Positions 56,167 to 64,000 of a stretch of 64,000 bases of DNA are shown piece by piece; position 1 is the stretch's first letter, and the number at the start of each line of letters is the position of its first letter. This DNA is from Pectobacterium carotovorum. Its GTDB lineage: Bacteria > Pseudomonadota > Gammaproteobacteria > Enterobacterales > Enterobacteriaceae. The stretch is taken from assembly GCA_016415585.1 (NCBI GenBank), contig CP066552.1, forward strand, positions 124,001 through 188,000, written 5' to 3'. The position numbers and the translations under genes were made by a program. Below the pieces are notes generated by a model that was not told where the DNA came from, made no database searches, and saw only the letters and a program-made list of their open reading frames with translations.

Positions 56167-57243
56167 TTATGGATAAAGAGTCGCAGCCAGCCGATCCAAC
56201 GCCTGTGGCAGCGTCGGGCGATGATGGCCGCGAAAACCAGTCACGGCGTCTGCCTGAAGCATGGCGTCGAGCACCGCGTGTTCGGTCGCGTCGGCGGCGG
56301 CGCTTAACAGCGATTCAAGCTGCGCATCCTCCGGCGGTTGCGGCTGTGGGCAGGTGGAAAACGCAACGGCGATATCGCCGGAGCCGTGTCCCCAGTAGCT
56401 GCCGAGCCGACCTAATCCTGCACCGGCACGCTTGGCGATGCGCTTGAGCTGTCGGGCATCGAGCGGGGCATCCGTCGCCATGATAATGATGATCGATCCG
56501 GCGTCCTGCTGCGGCGCGAGCCCAGGCAGGATAGGGGTGAGGGCGTCTCCCATCTGCACACCGTCCAGCGTCAGTGAAGAAAGTGTGCCGAAGTTTGCCA
56601 GCACCAGCACGCCGAGCGTGGCATTCAATTCGGGAATCAGGCGCGATGCAGTGCCGATGCCGCCTTTCAGGCTAAAACAGCTCATGCCGCGTCCAGCACC
56701 GATGCTGCCGCGTGCAAAGCTGTCCGTTGCACTAGCCAGCGCGTGCCGCGCCATGTGCTCCGTCACCGCCAGCGCCTGAATGTCGTTCAGCCAGCCGTCG
56801 TTGCACTCCAACGCCAGCGGGTTAACCGTCGGTAGCGTGCGGCCCAGTTCTGGATTACGGGAAATGGCATCGCGCACCAGCGCGGTAAACAGCGTGCCGG
56901 TTGCCAGCGTGTTGCTGAGTAAAATGGGCGTTTGCAACAACCCTAATTCCTCAATCTGTACCAGTCCGACGGGTTTAGCGAAACCGTTCAACACGGCCGC
57001 GCCGCAGGGCAGGGGCTGGGTGAACAGGTTCTCACCGGGCGGCACAATCGCCGTGACGCCGGTTTGTACTTCACCCGCTGCCAGCGTGCAGTGGCCGACG
57101 CGCACGCCCGCTACGTCGCTGAGGCGGTTATGCGGCCCGCTGGCCGAGCGCGGCGTACCCAACTGCCGCGTCGTTTTCCAGCGTTGTAGCAACAGCGCCT
57201 GCTGCTGCTGGCGATAGTCGTTCATCTGGTGATCGCCGTGCAT
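56167..57243 (-). CDS. P1/S58 family peptidase (DmpA/BapA-like)
   Basis: 358-residue Ntn-type peptidase of the DmpA (L-aminopeptidase D-amidase/esterase) and BapA (beta-peptidyl aminopeptidase) family. The self-processing site is Gly-Ser250 in DAGSIIIIMATDAPL, the same register as Ser250 of DmpA. NRLSDVAGVRVGH and GRGMSCFSLKGGIGTASRL are conserved. Such enzymes release N-terminal residues from peptides with D- or beta-amino acids. The start at 57243 is preceded by GAGGAAGG; an ATG six codons later is possible. Eight bases downstream of the permease gene. Confidence 0.9.
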   Translation of the reverse strand: MHGDHQMNDYRQQQQALLLQRWKTTRQLGTPRSASGPHNRLSDVAGVRVGHCTLAAGEVQTGVTAIVPPGENLFTQPLPCGAAVLNGFAKPVGLVQIEELGLLQTPILLSNTLATGTLFTALVRDAISRNPELGRTLPTVNPLALECNDGWLNDIQALAVTEHMARHALASATDSFARGSIGAGRGMSCFSLKGGIGTASRLIPELNATLGVLVLANFGTLSSLTLDGVQMGDALTPILPGLAPQQDAGSIIIIMATDAPLDARQLKRIAKRAGAGLGRLGSYWGHGSGDIAVAFSTCPQPQPPEDAQLESLLSAAADATEHAVLDAMLQADAVTGFRGHHRPTLPQALDRLAATLYP

Positions 57244-57251
57244 CGCCTTCC

Positions 57252-58151
57252 TCAGCTTTTCAGTTTGGGATCGAGCGTATCACGCAGCGCATCCCCGAGC
57301 AGGTTAAACGCCAGCACGGTGAAGAAAATCGCCAGACCGGGGAACACGCTGACGTGCCAGGCGCCTGCCATCATCAGGCTGCGGCTCATGGCGAGAATGT
57401 TGCCCCATTCCGGTACGTCCGGCTCCGGCCCGAGGCCGATGAAGCTCAAGCCGGCTGCGGTCAGGATGCTGGTGCCGATACGCATGGTGAAATAAACGAT
57501 CACGTTAGGCAGCGTGCCGGGCAGGATGTGGCGCATCAGCACGATGCGATCCGGCGCACCAGCGCAGCGTACCGCTTCCACATAGGCCGCCTGTTTTAGC
57601 GACAGCGTAGAAGCACGCACGATGCGGGCGAAGACCGGCACGCTGAAGACCGCGACGGCGATAATCACATTATTCAGGCCGGGGCCGAGGATCGCGACGA
57701 CCGCAATCGCCAACAACATGCCGGGGAAGGCGAACAGCACGTCAGAACCGCGCATGATCAGCGTATCCACCCAGCGACCGTAGTAGCCTGCTAACAGACC
57801 GAGCACGATGCCGGCCAGCATGCCCAGCGTGACGGAAAAGATGCCGATATATAACGAGATGCGTGCACCGTAGATGATACGGCTCATCACATCGCGCCCG
57901 AGATCGTCGGTACCCATCCAGTGCGCTGCTGAAGGCGGTGAGGCCAGCGATGCCCAGTCAGGCTCCATGGGGTTCCACGGTGCCAGCCAGGGGGCGAAAA
58001 TGGCGACCAGTACCAGCAGCAGGACGAAGCCGCTGGAAACCAGCGCCATCGGGTTACGGATAAAGACCTGAACGAAGTCGCGCCACGGCGAACGTATCGT
58101 CTCTTCATCAAGCGTGGCAACAGCCACGACGGGTTCTGGAGGAAGGTTCAT
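57252..58151 (-). CDS. Peptide ABC transporter permease, GsiD/DppC type
   Basis: 299-residue inner-membrane permease with about six helices. The coupling (EAA) motif reads AAYVEAVRCAGAPDRIVLMRHILPG, seen as its ends AAYVEAVRCAGA and MRHILPG. GTDDLGRDVMSRIIYGARISL is the N-terminal family signature. Works as a heterodimer with the adjacent GsiC-type permease and is driven by the fused ATPase encoded upstream. Eight bases separate it from the partner permease. Called Gsi-type by architecture; the substrate may not be glutathione. Confidence 0.92.
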   Translation of the reverse strand: MNLPPEPVVAVATLDEETIRSPWRDFVQVFIRNPMALVSSGFVLLLVLVAIFAPWLAPWNPMEPDWASLASPPSAAHWMGTDDLGRDVMSRIIYGARISLYIGIFSVTLGMLAGIVLGLLAGYYGRWVDTLIMRGSDVLFAFPGMLLAIAVVAILGPGLNNVIIAVAVFSVPVFARIVRASTLSLKQAAYVEAVRCAGAPDRIVLMRHILPGTLPNVIVYFTMRIGTSILTAAGLSFIGLGPEPDVPEWGNILAMSRSLMMAGAWHVSVFPGLAIFFTVLAFNLLGDALRDTLDPKLKS

Positions 58152-58159
58152 CGTGTCTC

Positions 58160-59080
58160 CTAACGTAGGCGAATCGCCGGATTGACCACCGCGTACAGCA
58201 GGTCCACCAACAGATTAATGACAATAAATTCAAACACGAACAGCATCACCAGCGCTTGAATGACCGGCTGATCCTGCGTTTTGATTGATTCAATCAGCAG
58301 CCAGCCCAGACCCGGCCAGCTAAACACGCTTTCAACCACGATGGAGCCACCGAGCAGGAAGCCGAATTGCAGCCCAAGCATGGTGATGACTGGAATCAGC
58401 GCGTTACGCATCACGTGCTTCCAGGTGACTAGCCGATTGCGCAGCCCCTTGGATCGCGCGGTGCGGACGTAGTCTTCCTGCGCAACTTCCAGAAATGCGG
58501 AGCGGGTAAAGCGTGCCATAACGGCAGCTACCGATGCCCCGAGCGTCAGCGCGGGCAGAATGATGTCGCTGGGCTGATTAAAGCCGCTGACGGAAAAGAC
58601 GCCGAACGGCATGGCGACAAACTGAATCAGCAACAGGCCGAGCCAGAACGGCGGCATGGAAATCCCGCCGACTGCAAAGCTCATCAGCGTCCAGTCTTGC
58701 CATTTCCCCCGCTTGAGCGCGGACACCACGCCAATCAGCAGGCCAAGCAGCACCGACCAGACAAAGCCTGCCAGCGCCAGCCACATGGTGGGCATAAAGC
58801 TCTTGCTGATGACGTCGATGACGGGTTGCTGAGTGCGGTACGTCACACCCAGATCGCCGCTGAACAGGCCGCCGAGCCAGTGGACATACTGCTGCGGCAG
58901 CGGGTCGTTCAATCCTAGCTGCTGACGGGCGGCTTCCACCGCCTCAATGGTCGCGTCAGCGCCAGCGTAAATACGTGCCGGATCGCCCGGCAACAGTTTT
59001 ATAAAACCGAACACTAACAGGGAGACCACCAGCAGAACCGGGATCATTTCCAGCAAACGTCGGACGATATAAGCAAACAT
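58160..59080 (-). CDS. Peptide ABC transporter permease, GsiC/DppB type
   Basis: 306-residue permease with the hallmark first helix (YIVRRLLEMIPVLLVVSLLVF), LLPGDPARIYAG, a periplasmic loop containing WLGGLFSGDLGVTYRTQQPV and the EAA loop EDYVRTARSKGLRNRLVTWKHVMRNA (ends EDYVRTARSKGL and WKHVMRNA). About six transmembrane segments. Second permease of the importer; 18 bases downstream of the binding-protein gene. Confidence 0.92.
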   Translation of the reverse strand: MFAYIVRRLLEMIPVLLVVSLLVFGFIKLLPGDPARIYAGADATIEAVEAARQQLGLNDPLPQQYVHWLGGLFSGDLGVTYRTQQPVIDVISKSFMPTMWLALAGFVWSVLLGLLIGVVSALKRGKWQDWTLMSFAVGGISMPPFWLGLLLIQFVAMPFGVFSVSGFNQPSDIILPALTLGASVAAVMARFTRSAFLEVAQEDYVRTARSKGLRNRLVTWKHVMRNALIPVITMLGLQFGFLLGGSIVVESVFSWPGLGWLLIESIKTQDQPVIQALVMLFVFEFIVINLLVDLLYAVVNPAIRLR

Positions 59081-59098
59081 GGCGTTCTCCCTGACCGA

Positions 59099-60640
59099 TT
59101 ACTTAAATTCAGCCTGATCGAAGATCAGTGAGCCATCCGCCAGCATGTACACGCCGTCGAGGTTCTTGGTTTTGCCGACAACGTTGTCCGGCGAGCCCAG
59201 GAAGACCACAGGCGCATCCTGCCAAATCTGACGTTGTGCATCAGCGTAAGCCGCGGCACGTTTGTCTGCATCGGCAGTGGCCAACCCAGCGGTAATCGCT
59301 TTATCCGTTACCGGATTGCTGTAGTAGGAAACGTTATACGCAACCGGAACCCAGGACTCTGTCGCGAACAGCGGACGCAGCGCCCAGTCAGCATCACCGG
59401 TAGACGGAGACCAGCCGTTGTAGAACAGGTCAAATTCGGCGTCTTTCGGATCTTTTACGCCAAACAGCTTGGCGTTACGCATCCCTGAATCCATCGGGGT
59501 GACGGTGACCTTGATGCCGACCTGCTCTAACTGCTGTTTGAAGAACTGTGCGCTACGGATGTAGTCGGTGCGGTTCGTCGTCCACAGTTTTAGGCTCAGG
59601 CCGTTGGCGTAGCCTGCTTCTTTCAGCAGCGCCTTGGCTTTTTCCGGGTTATAGGTGTAGTTCGGTGAGCTTTGGCGTGCGAAGAACTGCACGTCTGGTG
59701 CCATCGCAGAAGAGGCAGGAACACCCATGCCAGCAAAGCCGACTTTCAGCCAGATGTCGCGGTTGATGGCGTAGTTAAGCGCCTGACGCACGCGGATATC
59801 GTTAAGCGGCGGACGCAGGTTGTTCATCGCCAGCCAGAATTGATAAATACTCGGGTCGCGCTGAATCGCCAGCTTGCTGTCGTTTTGTACGGTGCCGATC
59901 AGGTCGGAAGGCAGCGGATACACCGCATCAACCTGGCCGGATTTCAGTGACGCCACGCGGGTGGAATCTTCCGGCGTCGGGTAGAAGGTCACGCTGTCGA
60001 CTTTCGGCCAGCCTTTCTGCCAGTAGTTGTCGAATTTCACCAGCTTCACGTCTTTACCCTGCTGCCATTCGGTGAACTTGAACGGGCCAGTACCGACTGG
60101 GTTCACGCGCAGCTGTGCTTCGTCTGGGTATTTCTTCAGCGCTTCCGGGCTGTGCATAACGGCAGACGGGTGCGCCAGCGTGTTGACAAAGGCACCGAAG
60201 GATTTGTTCAGCTCGATTTTAACCTGCGTGGGCGACAGAACCGTGACGGTTTGTACCATGTTAAACAGGCTGTTGCGTTTTAAGCCTTTGCTCTGATCGG
60301 CCAGACGGTCGAGGTTAGCTTTAACGGCGTCGGCGTTGAAGGGGGCGCCGTCCTGGAAGGTGATGCCTTCGCGCAGCGTAACGACGAACTCGGTGGCGGT
60401 GTCATTACTGGTGTAGCCCGTCGCCAGACGCGGCACCAGCTTCATTTTATTATCGAACTGGAACAGACGCTCGAAGATGCCGCTCTGAATGGAGTAGCTC
60501 AGCGTATCCGAGGTGTCGTGCGGGTCGAGCCCGGTGATATCGGCATAGATGGAAATACGAAGGTCTTGCGCCTGGGCAACAGCCGCCAGACACAGTGAGA
60601 GCCCGAGGGCAACGGCAGAGCGACGAACGAATGGCTTCAT
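59099..60640 (-). CDS. Peptide ABC transporter, periplasmic binding protein (GsiB type, SBP family 5)
   Basis: 513-residue solute-binding protein of family 5. Signal peptide at 1-26 (AVALGLSLCLAAVAQA, cleavage before QDL). The mature protein has ITGLDPHDTSDTLSYSIQSG and FVVTLREGITFQDGAPFNADAVKAN-type family sequence (ends FVVTLREGITF and FNADAVKAN). The start at 60640 has GAGAGAAACC upstream; the long open frame beyond it is out of context with any family. 513 residues is close to E. coli GsiB. It is separated from the ATPase gene by 106 AT-rich bases with an 18-bp tandem repeat. Confidence 0.93.
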   Translation of the reverse strand: MKPFVRRSAVALGLSLCLAAVAQAQDLRISIYADITGLDPHDTSDTLSYSIQSGIFERLFQFDNKMKLVPRLATGYTSNDTATEFVVTLREGITFQDGAPFNADAVKANLDRLADQSKGLKRNSLFNMVQTVTVLSPTQVKIELNKSFGAFVNTLAHPSAVMHSPEALKKYPDEAQLRVNPVGTGPFKFTEWQQGKDVKLVKFDNYWQKGWPKVDSVTFYPTPEDSTRVASLKSGQVDAVYPLPSDLIGTVQNDSKLAIQRDPSIYQFWLAMNNLRPPLNDIRVRQALNYAINRDIWLKVGFAGMGVPASSAMAPDVQFFARQSSPNYTYNPEKAKALLKEAGYANGLSLKLWTTNRTDYIRSAQFFKQQLEQVGIKVTVTPMDSGMRNAKLFGVKDPKDAEFDLFYNGWSPSTGDADWALRPLFATESWVPVAYNVSYYSNPVTDKAITAGLATADADKRAAAYADAQRQIWQDAPVVFLGSPDNVVGKTKNLDGVYMLADGSLIFDQAEFK

Positions 60641-60671
60641 GGTTTCTCTCCTGGTCAGCAATGAACGTGTG

Positions 60672-60725
60672 TTGTGTTTTATAAAAACGTTGTTTTTTAT
60701 AAATAAATTGTGTTTTATGGCTATT
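60672..60725. repeat. 18-bp tandem repeat, three units, between the ATPase and binding-protein genes
   Basis: Three units start at 60672, 60690 and 60708: TTGTGTTTTATAAAAACG, TTGTTTTTTATAAATAAA, TTGTGTTTTATGGCTATT. The first eleven bases are nearly invariant. The region is far more AT-rich than its flanks. On the minus-strand transcript it is A-rich and unstructured and could be an RNase E entry site or translation enhancer for the binding-protein gene. Confidence 0.75.
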
Positions 60726-60746
60726 TTCTTGTCATGACGTCGTGTT

Positions 60747-62618
60747 TCAGGCAGCCGATTCGTTGTCGGCGACCCAGTGCTGCGGCGCGACCTCTCGGTA
60801 GCGCGTTTTGGCGACGGCCTCGCCTGCTTTACGCAAGGGTGAGGGGATTTCGCTGTCGTCAAACTGGCGTGCGCCGCGACGGGTTGGATCGGCAATCGGA
60901 ACCGAGGCCAACAGGCGGCGGGTATACGGGTGCTGCGGGTCGTTAAACACCGACTGGCGCGGGCCGATCTCCACAATCTGGCCGAGGTACATCACCGCGA
61001 CGCGGTTGGCGATGCGCTCGACTACGGCCATATCGTGCGAGATGAAAATCCACGACACGCCGGTTTTCTTCTGGAGATCCATCATCAGGTTGACGACCTG
61101 CGCCTGAATCGACACATCGAGCGCCGAAACGGCTTCGTCAGCAATGATGACCTGCGGCTGTAGCGCCATCGCGCGGGCAATCGCGATACGCTGACGCTGT
61201 CCGCCGGAAAACTCGTGCGGATAACGACGCGCGTGCTCAGGCAGTAGGCCGACGCTTTTTAACAGCGCCTGCACCTGTGGTGTGGCTTCTTCCAGCGATT
61301 TCACCAGCCCGTGCAGCAGCAGCGGTTCCGCAATGGTGAAGCCGACCGTCAGGCGCGGATTGAGCGAGGCGTACGGGTCTTGAAACACCATCTGCATTTC
61401 CTGACGCAGCGGCTGGAAATCCCGCTCTTTCATCTGGGAAATTTCGTTACCCTGAAAATGAATGCTTTCGGCTTGGCTCTGTACCAGACGCAGCAAGGCA
61501 CGTCCGGTGGTGGATTTGCCACAGCCACTTTCCCCCACGATAGCCAGCGTTTCGCCCGGCCAGACATTGAAATCGATCTGTTCTACCGCGTGAACGTGGT
61601 GGGTGATAGTGGATAAAATCCCACTGCGCATGGGGTAATACACGCTCAGTCCGCGAATATCCAACAGCGGCTCAGCGTCATAGCGGGCGGTGACCTGTTC
61701 ACTATTTTCCGGATCGGCAGCCTGTCCCAGTAAAGGAAAACGCTTCGGCCAGAGGCTATCGCGCATGTCGCCCAGCTTCGGTACGGCGGCCAGCAGCGAC
61801 TGGGTATAAGGGTGTTGTGGTGCGGAAAAAATCTGTTCGACGGTGCCTTGCTCCACGATCTCGCCGCGATACATCACGACCACGCGATCGGCGATTTCCG
61901 CTACCACGCCCATGTCGTGCGTGATAAACAGCACCGCCATGTCACTCTGCCGTTGCAGGTCGCGCAGGATTTGCAGAATGCGTGCCTGCACGGTGACGTC
62001 CAGCGCGGTGGTCGGTTCATCGGCAATCAACAGCTGCGGATCGCAGGCCAGCGCCTGTGCAATCATTACGCGCTGACGCATCCCGCCAGACAGTGAGTGC
62101 GGATAGCTTTTCATCACGCGATCGACATCTGCGATACGCACCTTGTGCAGCAGCTCACGGGCTTTTTTGTCCGCGCTGGCGGCATCGCAGATTTTGTGGT
62201 CAAGCAGGGCTTCGGTGAGCTGATCGCCGACTTTCAGCACCGGATTAAGCGAGGTCATCGGTTCCTGAAAAATCATCGCGAGATCGCGACCACGCAGCTT
62301 ACGACGCGCTTCTGCTTTCATGCTCAGCAGGTCATGCTGTTTGCCGTCGCGTGCGGTGAAACGGAGCGCGCCGCGTTCGATGTTGGCAGAATCCGCCAGC
62401 AGCCCCATCACGGCGAGTGACGTCACGGACTTGCCTGAACCACTTTCGCCGACCACGGCGACCACTTCCCCTTTATTCACTGTAAAGGAAATGCCTTTTA
62501 GCGCCTGATGCGTACCGGAACGGCCGCTAAAGCTGACGCTCAGATCGTCGATTTCCAGTACAGGTCTGGGGGCGTTACCGGGTGCTGTGGCGGCACCCGC
62601 GTGCATGATATCCGTCAT
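60747..62618 (-). CDS. Peptide ABC transporter, fused double ATPase (GsiA type)
   Basis: 623-residue fused ATPase, the same length as E. coli GsiA. First domain: Walker A VGESGSGKSVTSLAVMG, signature YPHSLSGGMRQRVMIAQAL, Walker B LLIADEPTTALD. Second domain: VGESGCGKSTTGRALL, YPHEFSGGQRQRIAIARAM, VIIADEAVSALD. Both have oligopeptide/dipeptide-ATPase C-terminal extensions (PQHPYTQSLLAAVPKLG, PQHPYTRRLLASVPIADP). The start at 62618 (MTDIMHAG) has GGAGTGACC just upstream; starts at 62642 and 62666 (the latter overlapping the upstream stop) are alternatives. It powers the importer. Confidence 0.93.
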   Translation of the reverse strand: MTDIMHAGAATAPGNAPRPVLEIDDLSVSFSGRSGTHQALKGISFTVNKGEVVAVVGESGSGKSVTSLAVMGLLADSANIERGALRFTARDGKQHDLLSMKAEARRKLRGRDLAMIFQEPMTSLNPVLKVGDQLTEALLDHKICDAASADKKARELLHKVRIADVDRVMKSYPHSLSGGMRQRVMIAQALACDPQLLIADEPTTALDVTVQARILQILRDLQRQSDMAVLFITHDMGVVAEIADRVVVMYRGEIVEQGTVEQIFSAPQHPYTQSLLAAVPKLGDMRDSLWPKRFPLLGQAADPENSEQVTARYDAEPLLDIRGLSVYYPMRSGILSTITHHVHAVEQIDFNVWPGETLAIVGESGCGKSTTGRALLRLVQSQAESIHFQGNEISQMKERDFQPLRQEMQMVFQDPYASLNPRLTVGFTIAEPLLLHGLVKSLEEATPQVQALLKSVGLLPEHARRYPHEFSGGQRQRIAIARAMALQPQVIIADEAVSALDVSIQAQVVNLMMDLQKKTGVSWIFISHDMAVVERIANRVAVMYLGQIVEIGPRQSVFNDPQHPYTRRLLASVPIADPTRRGARQFDDSEIPSPLRKAGEAVAKTRYREVAPQHWVADNESAA

Positions 62619-62662
62619 GGTCACTCCGGTGGATGGTTTCATGGTTGCTTCGATTGATAGCG

Positions 62663-63631
62663 TCATAGCCAGATTCGGCCGAGGTTATAGGTCAGATAAG
62701 GCGAACTGTCGGCGGCTAGCCAAATAGGGCCATCGAGATCGACGTGCTCGGCATCTGCGGCGACGGGCAGGGCGGCTTCCATTGCCATTGACGAGCCCAG
62801 CGTGCAGCCGACCATAATGCGCAGGCCGTGAAAGTGGGCTTCGCGCACCATCGCCAGTGCTTCGGTCAGCCCGCCACACTTGTCCAGCTTGATGTTGATC
62901 ATGTCGTAACGACGGCGCAGCCCGACGATGTCTCCGCTGTGGCGGCAGCTTTCGTCCGCGCAGATCGGAATCGGGTGAGAGAACCGCTGTAAATCCTCGT
63001 CTTTACCGACAGGAAGCGGTTGCTCAATCATGGCGACCTGATAAGGCAGCAGGGCCGTGGACAGGCTATGTAAATCGAGTCCGCTCCAGCTTGCTCTCGC
63101 GTCGATAATCAATCTGGCGTTAGGCGCGGCGGCACGAATGGCGGCGACCTTCTCCAGAATCAGCTCGCGATCCAGTTTGATTTTCAGCAACAGGGCGCCG
63201 TGGGAAACGGCATTGGATGCGGCGGCGGCCATTTTCTCCACGCTGTCGAGCGCCAACGTTTGCGCACAGACCACGGACGTGGGGGGATGAATGCCGATAC
63301 GCTGCCACAGCGTCTGTTTTTCCAATGCGGTGTTGAGCCGCCACAGGGCGCAGTCCAGCGCATTTCTGGCCGCACCCGGCGATAAATCTTTCTGGAGCTG
63401 TTCGATGGTCAGGCCGTGTTCTATTGCCTCACGGACCGCAGAGAGCTGGCGACATACGCTGTCGGCGGACTCGCCATAATGGGCGACTGGCGTACATTCG
63501 CCTTGTCCAATAAATCCTTTTTCTTCCAACGCGACGCGGATAACGGTAACCGCGCGACGCGTCCCGTTATCAACCGCCATAGGACGGGCTAGGGGCAGAT
63601 TGACCGTTTCAATTTGCATATGCCGCATCAT
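62663..63631 (-). CDS. L-Ala-D/L-Glu epimerase (enolase superfamily)
   Basis: 322-residue member of the muconate-lactonising subgroup of enolase-superfamily enzymes, closest by motif to YcjG-type L-Ala-D/L-Glu epimerase, which converts the murein dipeptide L-Ala-D-Glu to L-Ala-L-Glu. Catalytic lysines are in LLKIKLD (KxK) and INIKLDKCGG. Metal ligands are Asp in LIIDARASW, Glu in MIEQPLPVG and Asp/Glu in PICADESC. First gene of the leftward peptide operon, in front of the transporter; its stop overlaps a possible start of the ATPase gene. Confidence 0.88.
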   Translation of the reverse strand: MMRHMQIETVNLPLARPMAVDNGTRRAVTVIRVALEEKGFIGQGECTPVAHYGESADSVCRQLSAVREAIEHGLTIEQLQKDLSPGAARNALDCALWRLNTALEKQTLWQRIGIHPPTSVVCAQTLALDSVEKMAAAASNAVSHGALLLKIKLDRELILEKVAAIRAAAPNARLIIDARASWSGLDLHSLSTALLPYQVAMIEQPLPVGKDEDLQRFSHPIPICADESCRHSGDIVGLRRRYDMINIKLDKCGGLTEALAMVREAHFHGLRIMVGCTLGSSMAMEAALPVAADAEHVDLDGPIWLAADSSPYLTYNLGRIWL

Positions 63632-63709
63632 GATTTTTTCTCATCAACGCTCAGGGGATGAACGGACTATTTCATGATGCATCATCACTGACGAATACTT
63701 GTTCATCAG

Positions 63710-63736
63710 TAGGGTATAACCTCAGGTTATACCCTA
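63710..63736. promoter_or_regulatory. Perfect palindrome between the epimerase operon and rph
   Basis: TAGGGTATAACCT (63710-63722) and AGGTTATACCCTA (63724-63736) are perfect complements around one C. It lies about 80 bp upstream of the leftward epimerase operon and about 97 bp upstream of rph, in the divergent promoter region. It is a good operator candidate for the operon. Its outer TAGGGTAT also equals the terminal word of the dispersed repeat, so a relic repeat end is possible. Confidence 0.7.
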
Positions 63737-63832
63737 AGTTCAAGGTATGGCTTTCTGGTTGCGCTTTCCCGCAACGCGAAGGATTTCGTGTATAATACGT
63801 GCCAGTTTTCATTGACCCACCGGAGATGAGCC

Positions 63833-64000
63833 ATGCGCCCAACAGGCCGAAGTGCACAGCAAGTACGCCCCCTTACATTCACCCGTCATTACACGAAACA
63901 CGCTGAAGGTTCCGTTTTAGTCGAATTTGGCGATACCAAAGTGTTATGCAATGCCACGGTAGAAGAGGGTGTTCCGCGCTTTCTGAAAGGCCAGGGACAA
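63833..64000 (+). CDS. rph: Ribonuclease PH, N-terminal part
   Basis: The first 56 residues of RNase PH (phosphorolytic 3' exoribonuclease trimming tRNA ends) before the window ends: [20 protein letters not shown], then [20 protein letters not shown] and [10 protein letters not shown]. The start is preceded by CGGAGATGAGCC. A TATAAT -10 box lies at 63791-63796, about 37 bp before the ATG. Cut by the window edge, not truncated biologically as far as can be seen. Confidence 0.96.
   Translation, partial: MRPTGRSAQQVRPLTFTRHYTKHAEGSVLVEFGDTKVLCNATVEEGVPRFLKGQGQ

Noticed and set aside
60641..60976. N-terminal extension of the peptide-binding protein gene to 60976
   Set aside because: The added residues are Arg/Ser/Thr-rich, overlap the 3' part of the ATPase gene and would bury the signal peptide; the start at 60640 has a good ribosome site.
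63672..63857. Minus-strand open frame across the rph start
   Set aside because: It covers the palindrome, the rph promoter and the rph start; no coding signal.

Overview
The window is a chromosomal segment of a soft-rot enterobacterium, most likely Pectobacterium. The main reasons are a convergent LuxI/LuxR pair that reads as ExpI/ExpR, a CE8 pectin esterase beside it, a dispersed 120-140 bp intergenic repeat ending in the AATTATTTAGGGTAT type motif, and backbone gene order close to that of E. coli (mtl-yibL, aldB-wecH-xyl, yicC and rph). No tRNA, rRNA, CRISPR array or intact IS element was recognised.

Region 1 (1-21.1 kb) is mostly backbone metabolism: the 3' end of mtlA with mtlD and mtlR (mannitol), yibL, a sigma-28-driven chemoreceptor, sodA with a Fur-box-like site, fdhD, aldB, wecH, the complete D-xylose locus (xylBA divergent from xylFGH-xylR), a DJ-1-family gene, and argG behind an ARG box.

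Region 2 (21.3-33.1 kb) is plant-associated and accessory: expI/expR, a pectin esterase without an export signal, a GlpM-like membrane protein, then a tightly coupled eight-gene operon (24,936-33,058). That operon encodes a FabH-like ketosynthase, an OleD/3-beta-HSD-like reductase, a metallo-beta-lactamase-fold hydrolase, a PaaK/F390-synthetase-like adenylating enzyme, a PAP2 phosphatase, a sterol-desaturase-type hydroxylase and two tandem fatty-acid desaturases. It looks like a pathway for an unusual lipid and is the best candidate here for an undescribed system.

Region 3 (33.1-41.2 kb) holds an exported LprI-domain protein, the aldA-lldD pair (lactaldehyde to lactate to pyruvate) separated by a repeat-rich structured spacer, a GrpB-family protein, an AI-2E-family permease, two small unknown proteins and two small lipoproteins.

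Region 4 (41.2-52.2 kb) is a defence and toxin-antitoxin island: a Phd/VapC-type pair, a hipA remnant, a Fic protein with a non-canonical active site and a palindromic operator, a small winged-helix protein overlapping a C5-cytosine methyltransferase, an McrB-like AAA+ protein and an McrC-like DUF2357/PD-(D/E)XK protein, and an AbiE (AbiEi/AbiEii) system with two 18-7-18 inverted repeats. A sharply AT-rich block covers the methyltransferase and only the N-terminal third of the McrB-like gene, which suggests swapping of a specificity cassette.

Region 5 (52.2-64 kb) has yicC and the start of rph, separated by about 10 kb containing a LysR regulator and a peptide-scavenging operon. The operon runs leftwards: an L-Ala-D/L-Glu epimerase, a Gsi-type ABC importer (ATPase, binding protein, two permeases), a DmpA-type peptidase, a D-aminopeptidase and an isoaspartyl peptidase. 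The enzyme set suggests import and breakdown of murein-derived or other atypical peptides.
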